From positions 42,592 through 106,591 of the forward strand of contig VWZF01000300.1 in the NCBI GenBank assembly GCA_013396755.1: a stretch of 64,000 nucleotides of DNA, written 5' to 3'. This document shows, piece after piece, positions 25,701 to 38,177 of the stretch. Position 1 is the stretch's first letter. The number at the start of each line of letters is the position of its first letter. Position numbers and translations under genes: made by a program. Origin of the DNA: Sclerurus mexicanus (Eukaryota; Chordata; Aves; Passeriformes; Furnariidae). The notes under the pieces are model-generated. The model ran no database searches and was not told the DNA's origin. It was given only the letters and a program-made list of their open reading frames with translations.

Positions 25701-28700
25701 ATTTGCGATCATTTACATTAACCTAACATTTGATTTTCGTTGGTAAATATGTGAATCCAAACAAAATGCAATGTCTTAGTATGCTTGCATTTCCAATTCA
25801 CACTCCTGAGTCTAACTATTCTGTAAGGTAGCTAATATATATTACTTATAATCTATGTATTGCTTATAATATATAGATATATATATCACAACTTATAATT
25901 AATGAAATGTATATAGGAACAATTATGAATAAGTATATTTTCTTCTCCTCATGCTTTGATAAGGTCAGTAAGAATTCTGGCACTGTAGACACAAAATTGC
26001 CATGTGAAAAATTTGCTTTCTTCTTCCCTGACATAAAGGCATAATACCTAGGGCAAAGTTATAAAAAAAACCCCCAAAAATCTTTATATCACAATAGTAA
26101 TACTGGAATATATATATATGTTTTGTTTATGTTACATACATGTTGTCATACACATATATATTTACAAATTTCTGTATATACACAGAGGCATGCATTTTTG
26201 GGACTATATTGTTAACAAATTAGGGAACCCTATTGCTACTGTAAACCCACTATTATGTGACAGTTAGAAGACTGGGAAGGTGTGGGATAGGGATACAGTG
26301 GAATATGGTGGCTTCCAGGAAGCTGTCTTAATTTTACTGATATTTTAAATTACAGAAGAAATAGCATATAAATTAAAGCAGAACTGTTGTGATCAAACAT
26401 CCACTACTTCAATGTAGTCAGTGCTGCTCTGTAGGCAGCAAAGCTCTTTGAAAGTTATTTCACACTCAATTTGCTTTTAGGCTGTTCTTTGACTGTATAT
26501 TAGCCCAGTGTCTGATTTTGTACTAGCTAGTGCTTTAATGTAGCTCTGATTATAATTATACTTGCTACAGATTTCACAGCTGGTCATTTTTCTGCTTCCA
26601 TTAGATGGTAATTTCCTTTTCCTTTATGATGCATTAAGACAGAATAACTCTGATTTCTGGAAGAACACCTGTAGTTCAAGAATCACCGCCAAAGAATAAC
26701 ACTAATTATAGTTCATCATATGTGATCTAAGTCCTACCCCTAGAAATTATTTATACATTTTATTTTATTGAAATATTTGCATTCAAAACTTCAAATAAAC
26801 TATGGCAGTCATTCTGCCTGGTAATACAAATAATAATTGTAGAATTTGTTAGGAAGGAATTGTGCATTTCAGTAAGGCCTTCTAGCCTAACAAGTCTAAA
26901 TCTGTTCTTTCCATTTTGCTGTGGTGTTTGATTTGACCTCTTGTGATGAGATTGTGGTTTCAGGAGTTATAGAATTGTACTTCTTTACATCAATGCTTTT
27001 GTATCTTCCTAAAGGGTTCATTAATTTGCTAATAATATGATCTAGGTTTTCTGTCTTTAAGCATATATTTCATTACTAAAAATAAAATTAGTGTGAATAT
27101 AATTTAACTATTGCAGCTAGAGAACCAAGAAAACTTTTTTCTCTAATTGTATTATACTTGAAAATTTCATGTTAATTGATCCCCTAATTCCCTGTTTTAT
27201 TTCCTTAAAATGTAAGGCAAAGGAAGATAAAATCAGCACTCTGAAATTAGAAATTCTGTGAGTTCCTCGGAAAACTGAGAAATCTATCTGCTTGGATTCT
27301 AAAAGGATCTGTTGATTTGGGTGACATAATAGAAGTGAGTTGTAATAGCATAAATTCTCAAGGGTAAAGTGATTTGATCCCAGAACATGATTACTGTACT
27401 AGTCATGATCTAGCAAAGCACCTGAAAGCTTGAATCCCTAATGGAAGCTACTTCTTTTCATCAAGACTTCTGGTCATGTCTCTTTCTCAAAGTACATCAG
27501 CCTACCTATGCATTTATAAAGTCTGTTATACACTTTTGGTTAAGAACTGGTCCTGGATTTTTTTGCCGAGTTTCATAGACAGTAGTAAAATTTCAAAGCT
27601 TATTTCCTGAACTGTAGAAATCTTGCTACTGCTTTGTTTACCTGATGGTTTTGAAAAATATATATAAGAGGAAAATTTCCTAGGTATTAACTTCATTCTT
27701 TGATACCCATTCTTTTCTTCATTTACTCCTCTATTTGTTGAAAGAACTTCTGAGTAAATATTGATTTCCCTTTTGTTGAAACAACTGTAGTTTATCCCTC
27801 TTTGCAGAAAAACCCCCCAGATTTTCTAGCAAGATTTTGATAACTGACACTAAGTACTACTTTTGAGCCTTCCTGAATATCTTTTAAGATCATAAGAATA
27901 AAAATGACTACACTGTGTAAGAATGAAATTCCATTTAGTCTTGTACTTCCTCTGGTATTTGCCAGTAATGGATTCTTCAGAAAAATGAAGAACAGATAAG
28001 TGTATTTCTACATAAATAGACTTTGAAAGCTACCTGGTTTCTAGTAGTCTAGGGATTTGAATTTGCATACTCACACCTACCTACATGCTTGTGTTTTTCT
28101 CACAAATGTTATAGTTTGCACAGGAGAGTGTTGCAACCAGTTGGTAGGTGACAAGGGTACTGAAGTTTTATTGGCTTCAAGAGGTTGTAAAGTAAATGCC
28201 AAATACTTAAGCCTAATATGGAAATTATTTAGGCATTTAAAAACACAACACATTCACTAAACTCCACCAAATATATTTCATAGCTTTACATGTTTGTTCT
28301 TTGATAAAATTAGGATCCAACTTTAATGACCCCTTTTTTTTTTTTTTGAAGAATATTGCCAGTGGTGGTTACACCTGTAGTCAAATCCCTATGTAATGAA
28401 AATTTATATGGCATTTTTTATACCAGTGTGATTTTATAATGGTTAAAAAAAAAAAATGTCCAAAGTCATAAAATAGCTTTGCAGTGATCAAGGAAGTAGC
28501 ATCACTACATTTCCTTTAGTGCTGGACCATGAACTGTCTTTGTGTCAGTGGGAGTGTTCAGTGTTCTGCTTACAAGGTTACAGGAAACTTATTTGTTAAA
28601 TAAAATTTGCTCATTATTTCAGAATTTCTTTGGACAAAAACCTAAAGGAAAAAAAAAAGTGACTGTTTCTGAGAGAGCAATTGAGTGAGATAGCACATTT

Positions 28701-28950
28701 TTTATTCTGATTTATATAGAAACATCTATGCCTGTAATGGTGGTACTAATACCAGATACTGCACTCTATTGCACAGTGACCAGGGCTCCAAAATAGCTGC
28801 CATATTTAAAAACACTTAATTTATCAGTATCAAAATAAAGCAAGAAATGTACATATTTTATTTTACTGCATTTATATTTTATTAGATTTTATAGCTTATT
28901 TATATTTATTAATAAATATATCCATTTTTAAAAGTATTTTAAGCTATTTG
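22756..28950. other. Presumed intron, AT-rich
   Basis: No gene is recognised. It includes a T10 run followed directly by an A12 run (23569-23590), TA-rich stretches around 25835-25890 and 26108-26160, and T and A homopolymers around 28330 and 28445. Nothing else can be supported. Confidence 0.42.
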
Positions 28951-29360
28951 AATACATCCACAGGAGAGCAACAAAACTGTTGAAAGAATTCACGTCCTGT
29001 GAGGAGGTGCTGAGGCTTTAGGGTTTGCCTAGTTTGGACAGAGGGAGGCTGATGGGCAACCTGATTACTCTCTACAGCTGCCTGAGGAGGGGAAGTGGAC
29101 AGGGAACTGCTGATCTCCTCTCTCTCTGGTATCAAGTGATAGGACAAAAAGGAATTGTTCAAAGCTGAACCAGAGGAGGTTTAGTCTATATTTTAGGAAG
29201 CACTTCTTCCCCAAGAGGGTAGTCAAACACTGAAACAGTTTTCCTAGAGAGCGTCTTGGTGTTTCAAGAGGCATTTGGACAGTGTCATTGAGAACATGCT
29301 ATAGCTTTTGCTCAGCCCTGAAGCAGTCAGGTAGTTGGATAGGCTCTTCCAACTGAAATT
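28951..29360 (+). mobile_element. CR1 LINE, sense, 3' tail replaced by simple repeat
   Basis: The plus strand matches the CR1 reverse-transcriptase C-terminus and 3' UTR: 'ggagagcaacaaaactgttg', 'aggaagcacttcttcccca', 'agcgtcttggtgtttcaaga' and 'ggataggctcttccaact'. The coding part is broken by stops. Where the 3' tail should follow, the sequence passes straight into a CCCTTT repeat. Confidence 0.8.
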
Positions 29361-29390
29361 CCCTTTCCCTTTCCCTTTCCCTTCCCCTCT
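29361..29390. repeat. (CCCTTT)n hexanucleotide repeat
   Basis: Three to four CCCTTT units with slight decay (CCCTTCCCCTCT at the right end). It adjoins the CR1 3' UTR directly and probably grew out of it. Confidence 0.9.
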
Positions 29391-32300
29391 ATTCGTAGGT
29401 CTGGTAATTATGCTTTCTGGTGAGACTGTTTCTCTCCAAAGTATGATTTTAAAATTAAAAGGTCATTAGAATCACTAAATATGCTTATAGATATGCTAGG
29501 CACACAGCTCTTAAACAGTCTGACCTAAAAGAAAAAGAGAGATCAGGGGGTAAATTAAATAACAATTTAAATGAAATCTACTTTAATTATGCCACTTTAT
29601 GCCAGAACTCCCCACAAAGAGAATGCAAAGATAAGGGCACTGTACTTGAAATAATGCAAGATTCATAGAATAACCACATATTTAGCTTCTTCTTACAACT
29701 CTCTCTCTTTAATAATTTACAGTTTTAAACTAGAACAACATAAAGGATGTGATTGGTTGGTGTGCATTAGGCACTGTCAGCTGCTGACAGATTTTCAGGA
29801 TAAATGAATATTTTCTTGTCAAAGTAACCTGTGCTGTCTTCAATTACATGTCTCTCATCAAATACCAGGGCATTAGAGAAGTGTTGTAAGCATAACCTTT
29901 TGATATGCAGCCATAATGCAGAGGTATTAACTGGCAAGCAAGACAACATAATGGTATTTAGCTTAAATAATAAATTTTTCATGTGAAGACCCATCCCCAC
30001 ATCATGTAGTATATTGAACTGTTGTTTCTATTTGACATCTTTAGCCTTTCTTTCTTAGTGAAGAGATTTTAGGAAAACTTATGGTGTATCTAAGAATTCC
30101 ATCTTGCTTCTTTCTTTGATGAGACTTTTTTTTTTTTCTTGGTGACTTCAATCCAGTTTAAAGTTTCCCAAAATTAATAGATAAATCTTACCTAGGTGTA
30201 GATAATTCTAGCAGCATATTGATAACACAAGCATCTTTATGTTGTACGGTAGGTGTTCTCTTAATTCCTCCACAAGGAAACTAAAATAATTAAAAGCAGG
30301 AAAAGTATGTTTTCTAGCATCTCTTAATAGTTGCTAATTAAAAATTAACTTTGAAAGAGCTAGAGAAGTCATTCAAATTCTAAAAGTCTTGGAGCCAGAT
30401 TCTTGGTCTTTCACAAATCACCCTTGTGTCAGAAACTGTCTGGATGCTGTGGTGGACTCCCATGCTGTAGAAAAAAACTTACAGCACCTCATGGCTGGCA
30501 TGATTTGTCCTGTGTCACCTATCCTTTCTCCATCTTTCCCTTTAACACAGAAATAGTCTAGACAGGGTCGTATTCCAGCCAGCTGAACACACTGTATACT
30601 ATCCATCATTGCAAACCTAAATTATTAATCACTACCATCAGATCCAAGAAAAAGAAAAAAACTAACGTGATGGGGAATTAAATATCTCAGCCACAGTCAG
30701 ATACTAAGAGTGTTGGAAATCAAAAGAGTTAAAAGTGGGGAAAAAAGGCGAGTTTGATGGATACTGTCCTGCAAACACACCTCTCAATAGTTTTATGTCA
30801 GTGGAGGAAACAGCTCCCTGAAATGCCTGAAGGAACTGTGTTGCTAGTGAAGAGAGGATGATGGCATCCTGTGCCTTTGAGACATCACTGGTGAAGTTCT
30901 CCAGAAAATACCAGGTACTTTTTCAGCTGATCCTTAGAATCTAAAAACACCTGCCTAAGGTATGATATACAAAGAGCTTCCAAAATTTCTTTAGGTATCT
31001 TTGATGCCTACCTCAGAAGCTGCCGCAGTCATAGAAGAGCATACAGAACTTACCTAGAGATCTTCCTACAAGGAATCTTCCAGACAGCTGTAAAGCAGCA
31101 TTATGTTGCCAAGGTAGAAGGAAACTGTTTAAACACAGACCACACTGTAGCCCAGTACTTTCATTAAGCGGGTATTCTAAACCACTAGGCTGTGCCTTTC
31201 CCCAACCTTCATGTAATTTCTGCATAGGATCGGACTTCAGCCATACCTGAACTCTTCCAGAAATATTGCATTCATAGTTTCTTGCTTAAAATAGGTAAAA
31301 TGTGTTTAGTTCTGTGTTGCAGATTGTCTCCTTTCCCTTTTATAGGTAATTGAAATTTAAAAAAATCTGTGTGAAAAGCGTAAGTTAATAGTAATTCTAG
31401 CAAGCCTCTAAACATGTTTTTTAAACTTAATATTCTGGCAGAACTGCATTCATTTACTCCTGGGAAGGTTTGGAAGGTTATTAATATTTAATAGGAATGT
31501 TTCTGTAATTTGTTCCAAATGAGAGAAACTTCACTGCAGATTGAAACACAGATGTTTATCACAAGAAAAATCAGGGGTGGGGAGGGTTTCCGATAAGAGT
31601 GCTTGGTTTATGGTTTTAAAAATGTCCCTTTTACTACTAACTCATTTTTTCTCTTAGAATTGCAGAATTTTAAGACTGTGCTTCTAAAAAAGCCCCAGAA
31701 TAAAATGTGCTAAGATTGCTGTTGTCATGAAGGAGTTATTTTCATAGCTCTCAATAGCTAAGAGGTACTGTGAGGTAATCAGTGGACAAGGATTTGCATA
31801 ATATAGTAATATGATGACACAGTTATGCAATTTTTTCAATGTAATGAGCCACTAACATAGACCTATTATCAAAATGGCTGGGCAAACTTTTCTCTATCCA
31901 TGGATCCCAACTCATCCTGAATAATATGGGTAAGTTAATTAAATATGAATAATGAATATTCATAGAGAAAGCCATGTTAGAGATGCAGAATAGGACAGAA
32001 TAACAAGGGGGAGATAAAGATGAAAGATTATTATTCTTATTTTATGAATAACAAGTTCTAGAGGGAAGTACTTAATAAAAAAGATGTATAAGGATATAAT
32101 CAAAGTACAGAAATAGGAAGACAAATATGCTCTGGCACTTGAATATACCAATACATTGTTCTCTGTATGATAATATTCAATTTGACTCCAAGACTGTGAA
32201 CTTATGCTATAGCTCAGTAGTTTTTTCTGCTCTCTGCTAAATGAAAGGCATCTATGCCTATCTATGTTTCAGATGTGGATGAAAAAGCTCTACCTCCTCT

Positions 32301-35300
32301 TTTCCTAACAGTCATAAGTCTCACAGCATTAGGATTGACCTTTCCAATCTATCCCATATCACTATTTAATGCCTAAATTATTTAGTCCACTCCTGGAGCT
32401 TAAGGAGACTTTCTGTCAAGTCTGAAGATTGTCTCTAGTATATTTGATTATCAGGTTTCTATGATTACTGTTCCTTGTAATGTTATTATAGATCTTGTAT
32501 TTCTTCCTGCTCCTTTAATTCAAAAGCAGGTTGTTCTGATCCTCTCAGGCTTTGCTGGAATTGAGTGCCAGTTGCCAGCCTTTCAAAATTATTTTGGTTT
32601 TCGTAAAAGTTTTAATACAGTAATTTCAGTTCCTATTAAAAGCCTTTGGGGTTTTTCCTTGTGCAGCAGGACACATTTTTGGTCTCTGACTACAAAGATT
32701 AAAAGGAAAAAGAAAATATTGCTGTTCTTGTACCATCTCAGGACTCTGGCAGGAAAAGCTTTAAAAAATAAAATATGACAAAACTAAGAATGTGTTTTCT
32801 CAGTGCTGCTTCCTACATAGTAATAACTGTCTGTAGAACAAAGATCTTATCACAGCTTTGCGACTTTTGATTGTATATAACTAATTTTTTCAGAATGGCT
32901 CTTTGTTGCTTCATTATTTTTCTTAAAAATGTGAGAAAATGTTTGCAATCTGATTTACAAATATTTTAAAATAATACAGATAGAAAGTTGCTTAACTCAT
33001 TTTTTTCTCTACCTGTAGTGACAAACTGGGGTCCAATATTCATTTACCTTTTAATTTTATTTCTAAAATATACTTGCATTATTACATGAAGTGAAAATTA
33101 GATTTTGCAAATTCATTATTTCCACTATACATTTTTGGTTGCAGTATTTAATCTTTGATTCTGTAATCCTTTTCATAAAATAAAAGAAACAAAAGGATCT
33201 TGAAAGCAAAACCTGAGCCTTTCCAGAAAGAAATTCTAATTAAGACCTGATTCTAAGTTAAGACCTAACATGAAGGTTGATTAAAAGAGAAAGGGGTGCT
33301 TCAATTTGTTTTACTTTTGAAGGTAATGTAAAGTTTTTCTGATACAAAGTGTATCCAAAATGGGGAAGAAGGAGAAGGAAAATTGATCCTCACACCCAGG
33401 AAAGTATGACAGGCCACAATCAAAGTGAAGACAGGACCAGGAGAAAGCTGCAGGTTGTGGTAGGAAAAGAGGGAGACATGCACGGAAATTGCAGTGGGGC
33501 TCAAAAACTGAGTCCATAACCAGTGGCAACTAAGGTCAAGTTACACTGGACTAGAAAGAAGGTAGTGCTACCCTGGCTTTCCTGAGTTTTCTGCTTTAGG
33601 AAGATACGATAGCTGAACTGCAGAAAGGAACATTTTATGTGAGTATTAAAAATAATGAGAGAGAAGAAAGAACAGGAAAGAAGAAAAGCAGAACATTTAA
33701 AATTATATTAGCTTCAGGCACAATCAGCAGCTACATAGGTGGAGTGAGAAAGCTAATTTGGCAATAAAGTACTTTTTCAATGCCAACCAGGACTTTCTAG
33801 GAGCCAATCTCTCTAGTGCAAGCTCTGCCGTACCTTCTACGTGATAGGTCAGCCCTTCCAGGCCCCGTTTTGTTAGCCACATTTGGAATAATGCCTCTCC
33901 CCACCCCTCTGACCTCACATATTTCTGGCTAGCCCTGCCATGCTCCTGCATCTCTCCCATATGATCAGTGATTTCTCAGCTCATTTTGAGGTGAGTTCTA
34001 AGGATGAGCATGTAGGTCTAGGAGACATGTACTGACAAGCTCAGTAGCTGGCTTCTCATGCTCAAAATGTTTTTCTTTTAAATACATACATATATATATT
34101 ATTTCTACAAATACCTGCATGCATGCACACATAGTTTATACACGTATGAAAATAAAAAAACAGACTCCTAGGGAAACTAAAGCCACAAGAAGTTTGGAAG
34201 GAGCTACTGACAGGAAAACGGTACATAAACAAAGACTGAGTTGGCAATACACAGTATTATATCTTTTGTGCATACATCGGCTAAAGAAACTGTTTTGAAC
34301 TGTGTTTTCCTTTCCTTGTTTTAAGTGTTCATCTGTCTGTGTTTATATGTGCCTGACACTTTCTGTTGAAAGTGCTGTTTGTTGAGAGACAGTGCTCCTG
34401 GGATAATCAGCTCCTGCTGCTCCATTAGCGTTTCTCCCTGTCCCATTTCTCTATGCCCTGTCCCATTGCTTCATTGCTATAAACCCACAGCTGCTCCTCC
34501 TGGATGGTTAGCAGCAGGCTTCAGGTAGGTTTACATCTGCCTCCCATCTCAAGAGGATTCCAGAGAAGTTGTCGCTTGCCCCTCTTACTGGTTTGAGGAT
34601 TTTTTGTTTATTTGTTTTGTTCCTCAGGCATTGGGAGGGAAGCTGAGTTTTAGGGGTGTGTGAATTTTGGTAGACTGGTTAATTGGTTGAGCGTGCTTTG
34701 TGGTTTGTCATTTTTATCCTTATTTCATGAGACTCTGGAGATCAGACACATCTTTTGTGAAATTAGACAGAGTTGCTTTGATGGAGTATATAAATAACCT
34801 TCGGGTAGGAACAACAGAAAAAAAAATGAAGCTCATTAAGGAGCTGCAGTTCTTGATTGCTGTGCCAGTTTTGTTTACCTTAACAGAAAAGTCTGGCCTG
34901 CAAAGTGAGGATTCACCCAATTCATATTTCTAATTTTATCTTTCTATTTTCCTTGTCTTCACATGTGAATCTGAAACAGAGATATAAACACCATCCAAGA
35001 AATCCTCCTCTACTCTTACCAGGTTTTTGGCACATAACACAAGCTGTATTGTGGTATGAGTAAAACTTGTAGTGAGGAAGTGGATCTAAAAAGAGATGTA
35101 TGGTTAGCATGCAGAATTGAAATGCAGAGGCACAGAGTCACTCAAACGTGCTGGAAAACAAGTTTGTGTTTTGCAGACTGAATTTCGTCGTGACAGGTTC
35201 ATTAAAAGTTCTTGCTGCCAAATGCTGTTTTCTTTCACCTTCAGAACTCTCTGTGTTAATAATGAGCAACTCCATTTGCAAGTTATTTACATATTGTTCC

Positions 35301-38052
35301 TGTCAGTTGTGCAGTACTAGGCAAGGGTAAGAGGAGGGGCGCACACTAAGCAAATTAATTCAGAGGCCTGATTTAACCTATTGCTCAAAAATTTTGGTAC
35401 AGTCTAAGCTGGTATGTTACATTCTAGATGAAATCTAGCTTAGCAGGACTTGACAGTAATGGGCTTTTATTTCTACTGAGTTAACTCAGCTAACTGTACT
35501 TGGCAAGCCTAAATAGTATTTTTAGGATTGCTATCAGAACCTTTGTTTATTTCTTTTGTATTTTGAGATTTTCCAGCCCCATAAACTCTTCACTTAATGT
35601 GAAATACATATTCTTCTTGAGTGAGCTAGCTTGCTATCCTTAAGTGTTTCTACTTGCACAGATGGCTATTACATGATATCTCTCTATTCCTCTGGGAGCA
35701 TTGTTGTCTGCAGCTGGTGCATTCTCCATATGCTAAGGCCTTCCATGGTATAGCTGTTCCACAGTAACAGTAAGAATCTGTAGGAAATTTCCCATAACGT
35801 TATTAAAGGATTGATTCAAGGGAGGAACATAGAACAAACTCTGGTTCTTGTGGTTTACTGTAGAAATAACTAACATATGTTTGCTTTTTTTTTTTGTTTT
35901 AATTGTACTGCCAACTTTCACAGTTTTGACTCAAATGAACAGCCAAGGTAATCTAAAATTTTTTATCCATACAATTTGATACATATATGATAAAGGAGAG
36001 TTGGCCAAATACATACCAGATTACTGTTTTCATCATGAATCAGAACCAGGTATTTTGCACACAGTCAATACATCTCTAATTCCTTTTTCCCTGCTTATAG
36101 ATGTAGATGCCCTATTTGAGATCTTTACTGATGGAAAAGCTTTACTGTTCCTTTTAGCTATTGATTTTCTAACAAAAAAAAAGAAAAGAATTTTTCTAAT
36201 ATGAAATTATACATATCGGGATCTGGAGCATGAAGGTGTTTTCAAACAACTAATTTCGATTATAGGTGAAAAATTACATTAAGAGAAAAAGCCCAACAAA
36301 CATACTAGAGACATCAGAGCATGCAAAGGCAAACTGTGCAAGTCTCAGAGTCTTCCAAATACTCGACTGGAGGTTATTATTTAGTGTGCTGTATGCAAGG
36401 CTTAGGAACGGGTTAATTTCTAAAATACCATGACCACTAAACCTTAAAATCCTGTGATTTAATATTTAAAATCCAATGTCTCTTGGATCACCTAACTGAA
36501 AGTTAATGGAAGATGGTAAGATTATTAAAAACAGAATATATGAAAGTGAATATAATATTTGAAAATATTCCCTGCAGCTGTTGAGACTTTTTGTTATTGT
36601 TGTTTCAGCTAAGATTTTGATAATACATATTTTTGTCTTCTATGTGTGTTACTTTTCATAAAGCATTCCCTCACAGTCATTCATTCTCCTCTGCTTTTCC
36701 AATCTACTTGTTTAATGAACAATCTTCTATTCTTACCAGACATTAACTACATGAATGAAAAGGCCCCCAAGATGATCTATGTGTCTTGTTTTCTGCCCAT
36801 CAAAGATGGAGATGAACTGCCTTGATGAAAATGACAGTCAATAATAGGTCATATTTTATTCTTCCTCGGGCTTATTTTATTTAGTTTGCTTAGAAATAAA
36901 TATCAGTCAGTGCAAATACAGATGTTTTATTTTAGAATTTAAATCTAAGAAGACAGTGATCAGATTAATTCTGTGGTCTTGCAAAATAGACTAGCAGAGA
37001 GTAGCCATACCTGAACTGGAGAGAGTTTTCTTCAATTATGAGTATATAACAGTACTGGAGGATACAATCATAGTGATTTACAACTACAAATATAATACAA
37101 TATGGAAATAATTTATTTTTTGCATAGTTCTTCCATAAGAATGACAGCTAATAAACAGAAAATCCATGCACATTGTTGTATTATCTCTTTCAAATACAAG
37201 GAATAATTATATAATATTTAATATTAAAGTATGTGATTTTTCTAATATACTGTTTGTCCTGTCAAATGGTATTGAAGTTCCTTAACAGTCATACAAAAGG
37301 ATCTGTCTTTAGGGCACTTATGAGTATATTCTGGTCTAAGTACAAGGGAGATGCTTATGAATGTGTGGAACAGAAAAATTTTGACACATTGGTTACTGAT
37401 ATTTGAGTTTATTTCTTACATGACCATAAATACTGCATTAATGAGGCCTATTAAAATTCTAATTGCTTCCATATAGCAAGTAAATATAAAACAATAACTA
37501 CAGGAATGTGATTATGTTTGAAACGAACACTTTATTCATGGTCATATACTATCATATACTGAAATATCACTAGAGAAAGTATTTTTTTATCATCTTATTA
37601 ACATAGCATTAGCTATGAATTTAGAATTATGAATTGGAATTTGAGATCAACTCCAAATATCTAGTTCCTTCCCAGACTGACACAAATCAAATGCCTGGGT
37701 CCAGAAGAGCATCTCCTGTCCCAAATTCAGTCAGTGTTTGGATCTTTATCTGCAGCTTCCTTATGCTTAAAATCATTCAAGAACTTTCATCTTGATTTGG
37801 CCTCCTTTGCACTCATATTTTTATTTTCCGTAATCAAAAGTTTCTGAGCCCACTCTGTATAGTTTTAACACTCCACAGAAAATAGTTGGTGTCTCAGATA
37901 GAAAGCATCACTGACTTATGGCTTTATTGCTATGGCTTTTCATTCTTACATGCAGGCAAGCTTCAGTGAAAATCACTCAGAGTGAAATAAGATTTGCTTC
38001 AGTAGCAGTGGGCTCCTGCAATGTGTAAAAATTTTGTTTGTTATTGTTTCAG
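29391..38052 (+). other. Presumed intron upstream of the Rab3 exon
   Basis: About 8.7 kb without a recognisable transposon or exon. The right end is functional in appearance: a T-rich tract (TTTGTTTGTTATTGTTTCAG) forms the splice acceptor ending at 38052. The intron phase at this boundary is 0. Somewhat GC-richer unique blocks occur at about 33780-33960 and 34380-34640, but neither matches a family I know. Confidence 0.6.
38033..38052 (+). promoter_or_regulatory. Splice acceptor of the Rab3 exon
   Basis: The pyrimidine-rich tract TTTGTTTGTTATTGTTTCAG immediately precedes GAC, the Asp codon of the DTAGQ motif. The cut after AG leaves the exon in phase 0, the boundary expected if the previous exon ends with the Trp codon that precedes DTAGQ in Rab proteins. 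Confidence 0.85.
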
Positions 38053-38171
38053 GACACAGCAGGCCAGGAGAGGTACAGAACAATTACCACAGCTTACTAC
38101 CGGGGTGCAATGGGCTTCATTTTAATGTATGACATCACAAATGAAGATTCTTTCAATGCTGTGCAGGATTG
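38053..38171 (+). CDS. Rab3-family small GTPase, internal exon (probably RAB3C)
   Basis: Rab3 GTPases sit on synaptic and secretory vesicles and control their docking and Ca2+-triggered exocytosis through effectors such as RIM and rabphilin. This 119-bp exon has 39 full codons plus TG of a split Trp codon. It starts with the G3 motif DTAGQ, whose Gln is the residue needed for GTP hydrolysis, and continues through switch II (ERYRTITTAYY). It then carries the Rab-family stretches YYRGAMG and LMYDIT, and ends NAVQD-W. The frame has no stop. The acceptor (TTTCAG) and donor (GTAAGT) are both strong; intron phase is 0 on the left and 2 on the right. The P-loop exon and the C-terminal exons with the prenylated cysteines are outside the window. 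One Asp (NEDSF) stands where mammalian Rab3 proteins usually have Glu, a mild change. RAB3C is inferred from the very long introns; RAB3B is the main alternative. A processed pseudogene is unlikely because both splice sites are intact. Confidence 0.93.
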
Positions 38172-38177
38172 GTAAGT
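38172..38177 (+). promoter_or_regulatory. Splice donor of the Rab3 exon
   Basis: GTAAGT, the vertebrate consensus for U1 pairing, follows TG. The cut leaves the Trp codon split as TG|G. Confidence 0.88.

Noticed and set aside
33770..34640. GC-richer blocks that might be exons or LTR pieces
   Set aside because: No sustained frame, no match to a family I know, and no LTR termini or target-site duplication.
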